From assembly GCA_947626965.1 (NCBI GenBank), contig CANQUH010000015.1:1-40760 (forward strand): a stretch of DNA of 40,760 bases. Direction: 5' to 3'. The notes below the pieces were generated by a model. That model ran no database searches, had not been told where the DNA came from, and saw only the letters and a list, made by a program, of their open reading frames with translations. Every line of letters starts with the position of its first letter. The first letter of the stretch is position 1. The position numbers were made by a program, and so were the translations under genes. The DNA comes from an uncultured Lachnospiraceae bacterium (GTDB lineage Bacteria > Bacillota > Clostridia > Lachnospirales > Lachnospiraceae). Of the stretch, positions 24,411 through 33,263 are shown piece by piece.

Positions 24411-25121
24411 TCAGACGCAGTTTATATAGCGGATAAATGATTTCTGAAAGCTGTCATAGTATTTCCTCCCGATCGGCAGAGTTACGTTATTGGACAGCGA
24501 TACGGAGGAATGAGAAATATTGCGGATGTAGCGGAGATTGACGGTAAAGCTGTTGTGACAGCGGCAGAAGTCCTCCGCGGGGAGAGAGTTCATAAAAAGA
24601 GTAAGCGTGGAGCGGGACGGTATATCTCCGTCCGGCGTATGGATATGGAGAATGTGATCCATGACCTCCACGTAAATAATGTCGTCAATGCAGACAGGCA
24701 GAATTTTGCTTCCGGAGCGCACATTGATATGAGGCATATTATGATGATGCAGGCGGATATCCGCGCTGAGCGCCTCATCAAGCGCGCTGCGTTCGACAGG
24801 CTTGATCAGAAAATGGACAGGCTGGACTCCATATCCGTCGCGCAGATAGATTTCATGTGCGCTTACAAAGACAATACTGATCTGGTTTTCCTGTTTTCTG
24901 AGATCCCGGGCCAGACTGATGCCGTCCTTTCCTCCCAGCTCAATATCAAGAATCACGAGATCGAAGGAATTTCTCATCTGGAGTGAATGTTCAAATTCTT
25001 CGGCATTGCGGAAAGTGGTAAGTGAGTGTTCCATGTGTTTTTCTGTAAGGATATCGCTGCACAGACGGCAAATATCATCTCTTATGATCGATTCATCTTC
25101 GCATACGGCTATTTTGTACAT
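24411..25121 (-). CDS. LytTR-family response regulator (AgrA/LytR type)
   Basis: A 236-residue cytoplasmic regulator. The receiver domain covers residues 1-120, with acidic pair Glu8-Asp9, phospho-acceptor Asp59 (VILDIEL) and the PVHFLIKPVE switch region. The LytTR DNA-binding domain covers about 131-236 (INVRSGSKILPVCIDDIIYVEVMDHILHIHT, then CHNSFTVNLRYI). LytTR regulators bind pairs of short direct repeats upstream of target promoters. It is the first gene of the pair with the kinase and is divergent from the BTAD regulator at 25392. The ribosome site before the ATG is poor (GGGGGC). Confidence 0.9.
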   Translation of the reverse strand: MYKIAVCEDESIIRDDICRLCSDILTEKHMEHSLTTFRNAEEFEHSLQMRNSFDLVILDIELGGKDGISLARDLRKQENQISIVFVSAHEIYLRDGYGVQPVHFLIKPVERSALDEALSADIRLHHHNMPHINVRSGSKILPVCIDDIIYVEVMDHILHIHTPDGDIPSRSTLTLFMNSLPAEDFCRCHNSFTVNLRYIRNISHSSVSLSNNVTLPIGRKYYDSFQKSFIRYINCV

Positions 25122-25338
25122 TTTATGCCCCCGTTTTCATATTTAAAAGAATAAGGGATCTTTTCCCTGGCATTATTTTAATATAAATACAGAACCAGAA
25201 CAAGCGTGACATGCAAAAAAGCGCAAACAGCAAATATTTAACGTGAACAACATCGAGGCAAAGCGGCAATATGTGTTAATATTATTTTGTCAGTACAGGT
25301 GGAAAACAATGGATGAACTGAAAGAGATGAAATAATAT

Positions 25339-25368
25339 GTGATATCACTGCCGGTGATATCGCAGCCG
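25339..25368. promoter_or_regulatory. Two 15-bp direct repeats upstream of the BTAD regulator
   Basis: GTGATATCACTGCCG (25339-25353) and GTGATATCGCAGCCG (25354-25368) agree at 13 of 15 positions and abut each other. Each contains the core GTGATATC. They end 23 bases before the start codon. SARP/BTAD and LytTR regulators both use direct repeats, so autoregulation or control by the divergent response regulator is possible. I see no convincing promoter in 25122-25338. Confidence 0.5.
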
Positions 25369-25391
25369 GACTGGCGCAAAGGAGGAACGGC

Positions 25392-26585
25392 ATGTCAAAA
25401 GAGGTACTGCAGGTAAAAATGTTTGGAGGTTTTTGTCTCTTTTACGAAGGAAGACGGATCAGAGTGGGACGCGATATAAACTCCAGGCTTCTGCAGCTGA
25501 TGCAGCTGCTTCTGCTGAATACAGAGGCGGACGGTATCCCGAAAGCAAGTCTGATCAGGATATTGTACGGGCGGGAGGAAATAGAGAACGGGAACGCGAG
25601 TCTGAACAGCGCGATCTTTCGTCTGCGGAAAAATCTGAAGAAAGCCGGACTGCCGGACTGCGAGTATGTAATTCTTCAGGATGGGAGATGCCGGTGGAAC
25701 AAGGAAATACCGGTGGAGGTGGATGTCCTTCAGTTTGAACAGCTGATTCAGGACGGGCAGGCGGAGAAGGATATTTCGCGGAGGATGGATCTGTATCTTA
25801 AGGCGTGCAGACTTTATACCGGGGAATTTCTTCCAGGTCTGGTCGGAGAGGAGTGGGCGAAAATCCGCAACGTTTCCTGCCAGGAACTGTACACGGCCGT
25901 TCTTACCAGACTGTGCGAGTGGCTGATGCAGCAGGAACGGTTTGAGGAGGTTTATCAGCTGACCGGTACCGCCGCGGCGATTTATCCGTTCGGAAACTGG
26001 AATCTGTACCGGATCGACAGTTTGATTGCCATGTCCCGCTGCAGCGAAGCTTTAAAAGTTTATGAGGACGTGACCAGGCTGTACTTTGATGAGCTGGGGC
26101 TGCCTCCGTCGCGGGAAATGCTGGAAAGGGCGCACACGATGGCCGAGAGACTTTCTCAGTCGGAAGAGGTTTTTCCGGATATCCAACAGAGGATACTCGA
26201 ACGGGGAAAAGAAGAGGGCGCCTATTACTGCACATATCCGAATTTTATTGACATTTACCGCGTGATCAGCCGCATAAACGAACGCCGCAGACTGTCCGCA
26301 TTTGTTTTGATCTATACGTTTGCCGACAGCCGGAAGAACAGGGAACCGGAGGAACAGGAGACGGCCCGTGTGCTGAAGGAATCGATTATGTCTTCGCTGC
26401 GGCAGGGAGATTTTTTCACGCGCTACAGTCAGCAGCAGTATCTTGTGCTTTTGACGGGGCTTCGGCGGGAAGACTGCGAAAAGGTGTCGGCGAGGATTGA
26501 AACCGCCTTTCGGAAAAACATAAAGCGGAGTACCTGCCAGCTTGACAGCAGTGTTTTTTCCATCGAAGAAATAAATGAGAACTGA
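25392..26585 (+). CDS. BTAD/SARP-like transcriptional regulator with degenerate GGDEF-like C-terminus
   Basis: A 397-residue protein. Residues 1-95 resemble an OmpR/SARP-type winged helix (VKMFGGFCLFYEGRRI, NSAIFRLRKNLKKAGL). Residues about 105-250 match the helical bacterial transcriptional activator domain (LYTGEFLPGLVGEEWAKIR, Y.GNWNLYRIDSLIAM, LKVYEDVTRLYFDELGLPPS). The C-terminal 120 residues look like a worn GGDEF fold (FVLIYTFADSRK, then RQGDFFTRYSQQQYLVLLTG): RYSQQQY replaces the active-site GGDEF, so no cyclase activity is expected. AAAGGAGG is 5-6 bases before the ATG. It is divergent from the two-component genes and followed by a terminator. Targets unknown. Confidence 0.82.
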   Translation: MSKEVLQVKMFGGFCLFYEGRRIRVGRDINSRLLQLMQLLLLNTEADGIPKASLIRILYGREEIENGNASLNSAIFRLRKNLKKAGLPDCEYVILQDGRCRWNKEIPVEVDVLQFEQLIQDGQAEKDISRRMDLYLKACRLYTGEFLPGLVGEEWAKIRNVSCQELYTAVLTRLCEWLMQQERFEEVYQLTGTAAAIYPFGNWNLYRIDSLIAMSRCSEALKVYEDVTRLYFDELGLPPSREMLERAHTMAERLSQSEEVFPDIQQRILERGKEEGAYYCTYPNFIDIYRVISRINERRRLSAFVLIYTFADSRKNREPEEQETARVLKESIMSSLRQGDFFTRYSQQQYLVLLTGLRREDCEKVSARIETAFRKNIKRSTCQLDSSVFSIEEINEN

Positions 26586-26588
26586 ACG

Positions 26589-26639
26589 GCCGGCTGCTGC
26601 CTGAAAGAAACAGGAGACAGCCGGCAAAATTTTTTTTCT
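26589..26639 (+). terminator. Intrinsic terminator after the BTAD regulator
   Basis: GCCGGCTG (26589-26596) pairs with CAGCCGGC (26618-26625), with an inner CCTG/CAGG stem, followed by AAAA and a long T-run. Confidence 0.9.
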
Positions 26640-26660
26640 ATTTGTTCATAAAAAATTCAA

Positions 26661-26689
26661 TTGTCTTGCCAGCCTGAAAGTGCTACAAT
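26661..26689 (+). promoter_or_regulatory. Probable secA promoter
   Basis: TTGTCT (26661-26666), 17-base spacer, TACAAT (26684-26689), ending 62 bases before the secA start. Confidence 0.65.
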
Positions 26690-26751
26690 ACGAAAGAATA
26701 TGTGGGAGAATTGAAACAATCATTATGATATGAATGGAGAAGAGAAGCAGA

Positions 26752-29328
26752 ATGAATGTAATTCAGAAAATTTTCGGAACTCACAGTCAGCGTGAATTGA
26801 AAATGATCATGCCGCTTGTGGACAAGATAGAGAATCTGCGGCCGGCCATGATGGAGCTGAGTGATGAACAGCTGAAAGCGAAGACACAGGAGTATAAGGA
26901 GAGATACGCGAATGGGGAGTCGCTCGACTCTCTGCTTCCGGAGGCGTTTGCGACAGTGCGCGAGGCGGCAAGACGTGTCCTGGATATGGAGCACTACCGC
27001 GTGCAGCTGATCGGCGGTATTATTCTGCATCAGGGTCGTATTGCGGAGATGAGGACCGGCGAAGGAAAAACGCTTGTCTCCACGCTTCCTGCCTATCTGA
27101 ATGCACTGACCGGAGAGGGCGTCCATATCGTTACGGTCAACGATTATCTGGCGCACCGTGACGCCGAGTGGATGGGGAAGGTGCACGAATTCCTTGGACT
27201 GACTGTCGGCTGTGTGCTGAATTCCATGGATAATGACGAGCGCAGGAAGCAGTATGCCTGCGATATTACCTATATTACGAACAATGAGCTTGGATTTGAC
27301 TATCTGCGTGACAATATGGTCATCTACAAAGAGCAGCTTGTGCAGAGGAACCTTGTGTACGCGATCATCGACGAGGTCGACTCCGTACTGATCGACGAGG
27401 CCCGTACGCCGCTGATCATTTCCGGACAGAGCGGCAAATCCACGAAGCTGTACGAGGTCTGCGATATTCTGGCGCGTCAGCTTGAGCGCGGCGAGGCGAG
27501 CGGCGAGGTCACAAAGATGACGGCGATCATGGGCGAGGAAATCACGGAGACCGGGGATTTCATAGTCAACGAGAAGGACAAGATCGTCAACCTGACCGAG
27601 CAGGGCGTCCACAAAGTAGAGAAGTTTTTTGGTATTGACAACTTTGCCGACGCTGAGAATCTGGAGATTCAGCACAATATTATCCTTGCGCTGCGTGCGC
27701 ACAACCTGATGTTCCGCGACCAGGATTATGTGGTCAAGGATGATCAGGTTCTGATCGTCGATGAGTTTACGGGCCGCATCATGCCGGGCCGCCGCTATTC
27801 GGACGGTCTGCATCAGGCGATCGAGGCGAAGGAGCATGTGAAGGTGAAGCGTGAGAGCAAGACACTCGCGACGATCACGTTCCAGAACTTTTTCAATAAA
27901 TATAAAAAGAAGGCCGGCATGACCGGTACCGCTCTGACAGAGGAGAAGGAATTCCGTGATATCTACGGGATGGATGTAATCGAGATCCCGACCAACCGCC
28001 CGGTGATCCGTAAGGATCTTGAGGACGCGGTGTATATGACAAAGAAAGAGAAATACCGTGCGGTCGTCGAGGCAGTCAAGGAGGCGCACGCGAAGGGACA
28101 GCCGGTTCTGGTCGGCACGATCACAATTGAGGTTTCCGAGCTGCTTTCCGGCATGCTGCGCAGGGAAGGAATCCAGCACAAAGTCCTGAACGCGAAGTTC
28201 CATGAGATTGAGGCGGAGATCGTTGCGGATGCCGGTATTCACGGCGCGGTCACAATCGCGACGAACATGGCAGGCCGTGGTACGGATATCAAGCTTGACG
28301 ACGAAGCGCGCGAGGCGGGCGGTCTGAAGATTATCGGTACAGAGCGCCACGAGTCCCGGCGTATCGACAACCAGCTGCGCGGACGTTCCGGCCGTCAGGG
28401 AGACCCGGGCGAGTCGAGATTCTACATCTCGCTGGAGGACGATCTGATGCGTCTGTTCGGTTCCGAGAAGATGATGAAGGTCTTCAAATCGCTCGGCGTC
28501 GAGGAGAATGAGCAGATCGAGCACAAGATGCTTTCAAGCGCGATCGAGAAGGCCCAGACGAAGATCGAGGGCAACAACTTTGGAATCCGTAAAAACCTGC
28601 TTGAGTACGATCAGGTCAACAATGAACAGAGAGAGATTATCTACGCGGAGCGCCGCCGTGTGCTTGACGGCGAGAGCATGCGCGATTCAATCTTCAAGAT
28701 GATCACGGATATCATCGACAATACGGTTGACGCCTGTATGGGCGAGAATTCCGACCGGGAGCAGTGGGATCTGCAGGAACTGAATTCTCTGCTTCTCCCG
28801 ACGATTCCGGTAAAGCCGGTGACAGCTGAATCGATCAGCGAATTCCGGAACAAGAACGAGATCAAGCAGATGCTGAAAGAGCAGGCGGTCAAGCTGTACG
28901 AGCTCAAGGAGGCGGAGTTCCCGGAGCAGGAGCAGATCCGCGAGCTGGAGCGCGTCATTCTTCTGAAGGTGATCGACCGCAAATGGATGGATCACATCGA
29001 TGATATGGATCAGCTGCGCCAGGGCATCGGCCTGCAGGCGTATGGCCAGAAGGATCCGCTTGTCGAATATAAGATGAGCGCGTATGAGATGTTTGACGCC
29101 ATGACATCCGCAATCCAGGAGGATACGGTGCGTCTGCTGTTCCACGTCAAGGTGGAGCAGAAGGTGGAGCGTGAGGAGGTGGCGAAGGTCACCGGTACGA
29201 ACAAGGATGATTCCGGTCCGAGAGCCCCGAAGAAGCGCACCTCGGAGAAGATTTATCCGAATGATCCGTGTCCGTGCGGCAGCGGAAAGAAGTACAAGCA
29301 GTGCTGCGGGCGCAAGAAGGTCAGCTGA
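26752..29328 (+). CDS. secA: Preprotein translocase ATPase SecA
   Basis: The 858-residue motor of the Sec export pathway, working at the membrane with SecYEG. The Walker A motif MRTGEGKT has its lysine at residue 106 when translation starts at 26752, the same number I recall for B. subtilis SecA, which supports this start over the ATG at 26734. DEAD-type sequence [20 protein letters not shown], the cross-linking domain, the helicase motif GRGTDIKL and [10 protein letters not shown] are all present. The C-terminus ends with the zinc-binding SEC-C motif [13 protein letters not shown], used with SecB or the ribosome in many bacteria. It is full length and normal. prfB follows after 153 bases, the common Firmicute order secA-prfB. 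Confidence 0.97.
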   Translation: MNVIQKIFGTHSQRELKMIMPLVDKIENLRPAMMELSDEQLKAKTQEYKERYANGESLDSLLPEAFATVREAARRVLDMEHYRVQLIGGIILHQGRIAEMRTGEGKTLVSTLPAYLNALTGEGVHIVTVNDYLAHRDAEWMGKVHEFLGLTVGCVLNSMDNDERRKQYACDITYITNNELGFDYLRDNMVIYKEQLVQRNLVYAIIDEVDSVLIDEARTPLIISGQSGKSTKLYEVCDILARQLERGEASGEVTKMTAIMGEEITETGDFIVNEKDKIVNLTEQGVHKVEKFFGIDNFADAENLEIQHNIILALRAHNLMFRDQDYVVKDDQVLIVDEFTGRIMPGRRYSDGLHQAIEAKEHVKVKRESKTLATITFQNFFNKYKKKAGMTGTALTEEKEFRDIYGMDVIEIPTNRPVIRKDLEDAVYMTKKEKYRAVVEAVKEAHAKGQPVLVGTITIEVSELLSGMLRREGIQHKVLNAKFHEIEAEIVADAGIHGAVTIATNMAGRGTDIKLDDEAREAGGLKIIGTERHESRRIDNQLRGRSGRQGDPGESRFYISLEDDLMRLFGSEKMMKVFKSLGVEENEQIEHKMLSSAIEKAQTKIEGNNFGIRKNLLEYDQVNNEQREIIYAERRRVLDGESMRDSIFKMITDIIDNTVDACMGENSDREQWDLQELNSLLLPTIPVKPVTAESISEFRNKNEIKQMLKEQAVKLYELKEAEFPEQEQIRELERVILLKVIDRKWMDHIDDMDQLRQGIGLQAYGQKDPLVEYKMSAYEMFDAMTSAIQEDTVRLLFHVKVEQKVEREEVAKVTGTNKDDSGPRAPKKRTSEKIYPNDPCPCGSGKKYKQCCGRKKVS

Positions 29329-29481
29329 TGACCGGAACAGCGCGGCATTTTCCTGATTTGGCCGTCCGGGAAATTTATGTGCGGAAAAAGAAACGAAGCG
29401 GAGAATGCAGAAATTCGGATTCTGCGCGGACAGTGAGTCATTACATGTTTGAATTTGTTTTTATAGAAAGAGGGTGAAGCT

Positions 29482-30607
29482 GTGGTTGAGCTCGACCAGT
29501 TCAAAAGTATTTTAGGAAGTTATGAGAAACCATTAGTGGAAGTGAGGGATTCACTTTGACCTGGTGAATAAAGAACAGAGGATCCAGGAATTAGAGAGAG
29601 AGATGGAGGCGCCTGATTTCTGGGATAATCCGGAGAAATCCCAGGAATCCATGCGCACGCTGAAATATTTAAAGGATGATCTGGAGACATACAAAAAGCT
29701 GAAGGATCAGTATGAGGAGATCGAGCTTCTGATCGAGATGGGCTACGAGGAAAATGATGAATCCGTGATCCCTGAGATTCAGGAAATGCTGGAGTCGTTC
29801 CAGGCAACGTTCGAGGATATCCGGATCCGCACGCTGCTCTCCGGTGAGTATGACAAGGACGACGCGATTCTGACGCTCCATGCGGGAGCCGGCGGGACGG
29901 AGTCCTGCGACTGGGCTTCCATGCTGTACCGGATGTTTACGCGCTGGTGCGATAAGAAGGGTTACGAGGTCGAGGTGCTTGACTATCTCGACGGCGAGGA
30001 GGCGGGCATCAAATCCGTGACATTTGAGGTGCACGGGGAGAATGCCTACGGCTATCTGAAGTCGGAGAAAGGAGTTCACCGTCTGGTGCGTATCTCTCCG
30101 TTCAACGCGGCGGGCAAGCGTCAGACCTCCTTTGTGAGCTGCGATGTCATGCCGGATATAGAAGAAGATGTGGACGTCGAAATCAATCCGGATGACCTGC
30201 GGATCGACACGTACCGGTCCAGCGGGGCTGGCGGCCAGCACATCAACAAGACATCCTCGGCGATCCGCATCACGCATCTGCCGACGGGCATCGTTGTGCA
30301 GTGCCAGAATGAGCGGTCCCAGCATCAGAATAAGGACAAAGCCATGCAGATGCTGAAGGCAAAGCTCTATCTGCTGAAGCAGCAGGAGAACGCGGAAAAA
30401 GCATCCGGGATTCGCGGCGAGGTCAAGGAGATCGGCTGGGGAAATCAGATCCGCTCCTATGTCATGCAGCCTTACACGATGGTGAAGGATCACAGGACAA
30501 ATGCCGAGTCCGGAAATGTCGCGAGTGTTATGGACGGAAATATTGATTTGTTCATCAATGCGTATCTGAAATGGACGTCGCTGGGACAGAAGGCGGAAGA
30601 AGCATAA
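29482..30607 (+). CDS. prfB: Peptide chain release factor 2, with programmed +1 frameshift
   Basis: RF2 terminates translation at UGA and UAA. The gene is in two frames: GTG at 29482 opens a 25-codon segment (VVELDQFKSILGSYEK...VRDSL) that ends at TGA 29557-29559. Skipping T29557 joins it to the main frame (DLVNKEQRIQELERE). The full product is join(29482..29556, 29558..30607), about 374 residues. The main body carries the stop-codon-recognition motif SPF (RISPFNAAGKRQ) and the peptidyl-hydrolysis motif GGQ (SSGAGGQHINK). An annotation starting at GTG 29564 would lack the first 27 residues. AGAAAGAGGG precedes the true start. Synthesis is expected to be autoregulated by RF2 level. Confidence 0.96.
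29544..29560 (+). other. RF2 programmed +1 frameshift site
   Basis: The slip sequence CTT-TGA-C (29554-29560) is preceded by GTGAGGG, an internal Shine-Dalgarno-like stretch a few bases upstream, as in other prfB genes. A slow UGA decoded by scarce RF2 allows the ribosome to slip +1 onto TTT and continue. The distance between the GAGGG stretch and CTT is slightly longer than the E. coli arrangement. Confidence 0.93.
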
Positions 30608-30613
30608 ATAACA

Positions 30614-30650
30614 GAAAGGCCGGGGCCGGTTTGGAAGGTCCCGGCCTTTC
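30614..30650 (+). terminator. Hairpin terminator after prfB
   Basis: GAAAGGCCGGG (30614-30624) pairs perfectly with CCCGGCCTTTC (30640-30650). The T-run is part of the stem and short, so efficiency is uncertain. Confidence 0.7.
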
Positions 30651-30662
30651 CATGGAGGCTGG

Positions 30663-31102
30663 GCTTTCTTAGACTCCCATGCCCGCGTTGCGGGCATTAT
30701 CATGAATGAAAGCTCTCCGGATTGCTCCGTTGCTCTGCAACTCTCGCAATCCTTGTCATGTATTCGCAAATCGCATCACTCACATCCGTTCGTGATTGCT
30801 GTTTTGCTCATACATGTCAGCGTCTCTTATGCATAGTCAGTCTGGCAAGCAAACTTGCCGCCTGTCTCTGCATAGAGACAGAGCTTTCTTAGACTCCCAT
30901 GCCCGCGTTGCGGGCAACACCATGAGTGAAAGCTCTTCGGATTGCTCCGTTGCTCTGCAACTCCCGCAATCCTTGTCATGTATTCGCAAATCGCATCACT
31001 CACATCCGTTCGTGATTGCTGTTTTGCTCATACATGTCAGCGTCTCTTATGCATAGTCAGTCTGGCAAGCAAGCTTGCCGCCTGCCTCTGCATAGAGACA
31101 GA
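30663..31102. repeat. Two tandem 220-bp structured repeats
   Basis: Unit 1 is 30663-30882 and unit 2 30883-31102; they differ at about 8 of 220 positions, and the first 8 or so bases of a third unit follow. Each unit is full of inverted repeats: GCCCGC/GCGGGC, GGATTGC/GCAATCC enclosing GTTGC/GCAAC, CATGTAT/ATACATG, GGCAAG/CTTGCC and CTCT-GCAT-AGAG. Short open frames cross it but have no ribosome sites. It may be an insertion-like repeat family or a structured RNA; function unknown. Confidence 0.9.
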
Positions 31103-31122
31103 GCTTTCTCAGTAAAAAATAC

Positions 31123-31151
31123 TTGCATCAGCGGGAAAAGTATGTTAGTAT
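31123..31151 (+). promoter_or_regulatory. Promoter of the ACT-hom-apgM operon
   Basis: TTGCAT (31123-31128), 17-base spacer, TAGTAT (31146-31151). It starts about 20 bases after the tandem repeat and leaves a leader of about 110 bases, in which I see no T-box or known riboswitch. Confidence 0.65.
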
Positions 31152-31269
31152 CCTTGGATGGTATACAAACGTTTTTCACACACATACATTTTTGAAGAAA
31201 AGACAAGAATTAAAAGCATTATGTGATATTCAATGCGGCTGTATTGCATGGCTGGGAGGGAAGCAATTT

Positions 31270-31713
31270 ATGCCTGAAAAGACCAAGTACTATGTTGTCA
31301 GACAGAAGGCGGTACCTGAGGTGCTTCTGAAGGTTGTGGAGGCGAAATGGCTGCTGGATTCCAAGAAAGCGGCGACCGTTCAGGAAGCGGCTGATCAGGT
31401 CGGGATCAGCAGAAGTTCTTTTTATAAATACAAAGATGATATTTTTCCATTCCGCGACAATGTGAAGGGCAAAACGCTGACGTTTGTGATGCAGATGCAG
31501 GACGAGCCGGGGCTGCTCTCGGATGTGCTGAATGTGATCGCCAGATATCAGGCAAATATTCTGACGATCCATCAGAGTATTCCGACGAACGGGGTGGCCT
31601 CCCTGACGCTCAGCATTGATATTCTTCCGGAGACGGGCGATGTATCAGGCATGATCGAGACGATCGAGGCGAAAGAGGGAGTTCACTATCTGAAGATACT
31701 GGCAAGGGAGTGA
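31270..31713 (+). CDS. ACT domain-containing protein (UPF0735/PheB-like)
   Basis: A 147-residue cytoplasmic protein. Residues 1-65 form a helical, HTH-like segment (AATVQEAADQVGISRSSFYKYKDDIFPF), and residues about 72-147 an ACT domain (LTFVMQMQDEPGLLSDVLNVIARYQANILTIHQ). ACT domains bind amino acids and regulate their metabolism. The ATG at 31270 has GGGAGG upstream; the longer frame from 31123 overlaps the promoter and is rejected. It is the first gene of an apparent operon with homoserine dehydrogenase, a conserved Firmicute pairing, so sensing threonine or a related amino acid is plausible. The HTH-like part could bind DNA, but that is unproven. Confidence 0.88.
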   Translation: MPEKTKYYVVRQKAVPEVLLKVVEAKWLLDSKKAATVQEAADQVGISRSSFYKYKDDIFPFRDNVKGKTLTFVMQMQDEPGLLSDVLNVIARYQANILTIHQSIPTNGVASLTLSIDILPETGDVSGMIETIEAKEGVHYLKILARE

Positions 31714-31881
31714 ACCGGTGCCAGCCGGTTTAAATGATAGTTTGATCCTGATGTCAAAACTGTGGGAAAACGTTTGAGCTGCAGGCTGCAAAACAGGCGC
31801 GTAGCCAGTACAGGAGAAAACGCGCAGAGGTTTTGGAAAATGCGCGGAAAAAGGAAGAAAAGAAAATGTGGAGGAATTGAT

Positions 31882-33084
31882 ATGCAGGTAGCAGTATTAG
31901 GTTACGGTACGGTAGGTTCAGGCGTGGTTCATGTGATTGAGGAGAACCATGACAGTATTCTGAAAAAGACCGGCGTGGATCTTGAGGTAAAATATGTGCT
32001 GGATCTGAGAGATTTCCCGGGAGATCCGATTCAGAAAAAAGTAGTACACGACTATGAAGTCGTTGTGAACGATCCTGAGGTGAAGATCGTTGTCGAGGTG
32101 ATGGGCGGGGTCAACCCGGCCTATACATTCACGAAGCGCGCGCTTGAGGCAGGCAAGAGCGTCTGCACATCCAACAAAGAGCTGGTGGCACGTCACGGCA
32201 CGGAGCTGATTGCGGTTGCCCGCGAGCACAATGCGAGCTATATGTTTGAGGCGAGCTGCGGAGGCGGAATCCCGATCATCCGTCCGCTGCGCACTTGTCT
32301 GTGTGCGGATGTGATCGATGAGATCACCGGTATCGTGAACGGGACGACCAACTACATCCTGACCAAGATGATCCAGGAGGGTCTTGAGTTTGAGGATGTT
32401 TTGAAAGAGGCGCAGCAGAAGGGGTATGCGGAGCGCAATCCGGAAGCAGATATCGAGGGACACGACGCATGCAGAAAGATCGCGATTCTTTCTTCTCTCG
32501 CCTATGGAAAGCGTGTTGACTACACAGATATCTATACAGAGGGAATCACAAAGATTACATCGACGGATATTCTTTACGCGAAGGCGATGGGAAAGACGAT
32601 CAAGCTGCTTGCTTACAGCCGCAAAGAAGGAGATAAGGTTCTTGCGATGGTGGCTCCGTATCTGGTTGGTCAGGCGGATCCGCTTGCAAGCGTGAACGGA
32701 GTGTTCAATGCGATTTTTGTTCACGGAAACATGCTTGGCGACGCGATGTTCTACGGTCAAGGAGCCGGAAAGGACGCTACCGCAAGCGCGGTCGTATCCG
32801 ACGTCATCGAGGAAGCGCAGGTTCTTGGCACCAGCGTCATGTCCGCGTGGGAGCCTGAAAAGCAGGAACTGATGAACGTTGCCGACATGAGATGCCGTTT
32901 CTTTGTGCGCGTGAGCGGATCTGACACAAATGCGGCCAGTGACGCGTTCGGGAATATCGAACTGTTTGACGCAGGTGTATCCGGAGAATACGGTTTTATC
33001 ACGGAAGAGATGAGTGAGGCGGAATACCAGGCGAAAGCGCTGAAACTTGACGGCGTGCTTGCGATGCTGCGTATCCGGGATTAA
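31882..33084 (+). CDS. hom: Homoserine dehydrogenase
   Basis: A 400-residue NAD(P)-dependent enzyme that reduces aspartate semialdehyde to homoserine, the branch point to threonine and methionine. The nucleotide-binding motif VLGYGTVGSGV begins at residue 4. Also visible are the substrate-site region TSNKELVARHG, the signature GIVNGTTNYILTKM, and the catalytic segment AERNPEADIEGHDACRK. The C-terminal 80 residues look like a short ACT-type regulatory domain (RCRFFVRVSG...GEYGFITEEMSEAEY), usually mediating threonine inhibition. GGAGG is 7 bases before the ATG at 31882; the earlier in-frame start at 31762 lacks one. It follows the ACT protein and precedes the ApgM-like gene. Confidence 0.95.
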   Translation: MQVAVLGYGTVGSGVVHVIEENHDSILKKTGVDLEVKYVLDLRDFPGDPIQKKVVHDYEVVVNDPEVKIVVEVMGGVNPAYTFTKRALEAGKSVCTSNKELVARHGTELIAVAREHNASYMFEASCGGGIPIIRPLRTCLCADVIDEITGIVNGTTNYILTKMIQEGLEFEDVLKEAQQKGYAERNPEADIEGHDACRKIAILSSLAYGKRVDYTDIYTEGITKITSTDILYAKAMGKTIKLLAYSRKEGDKVLAMVAPYLVGQADPLASVNGVFNAIFVHGNMLGDAMFYGQGAGKDATASAVVSDVIEEAQVLGTSVMSAWEPEKQELMNVADMRCRFFVRVSGSDTNAASDAFGNIELFDAGVSGEYGFITEEMSEAEYQAKALKLDGVLAMLRIRD

Positions 33085-33129
33085 ACTGGACAGCGTGCCC
33101 GCGCTGCATTTCTGTGCATCGCGAAGCGT

Positions 33130-33167
33130 TGTTACGTTCACGACCTGCAAGGGAGCGAACTGTAACA
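33130..33167 (+). other. Imperfect hairpin between hom and the ApgM-like gene
   Basis: TGTTACGTTC (33130-33139) pairs with GAACTGTAACA (33157-33167) with one bulged base. Another short stem, CAGCG/CGCTG, lies just before it near 33091. No T-tract follows, so processing or attenuation is as likely as termination. Confidence 0.45.
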
Positions 33168-33263
33168 GTTCTGGTTAGCGTGGTATTTGCTTTGATGCGG
33201 CTGATTCCAGGAAGAGTCAGCCGTGTGCTCATAGAATGAATGATAAATCAGAGGGGTAATATT

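Noticed and set aside
26683-28524. 613-codon open frame antisense to secA
   Set aside because: It lies entirely opposite a certain secA and is a by-product of that gene's codon use; no ribosome site or recognisable domain.
30796-31056. 86-codon frame across the 220-bp tandem repeats
   Set aside because: It translates the repeat twice without a ribosome site; inverted repeats explain the sequence better than coding.
30663-31102. Insertion sequence with transposase
   Set aside because: No transposase frame or clean terminal inverted repeats; only a direct tandem structure is seen.
31152-31269. T-box or amino-acid riboswitch before the ACT-hom operon
   Set aside because: The leader is short and lacks T-box sequence or any conserved aptamer motif I recognise.
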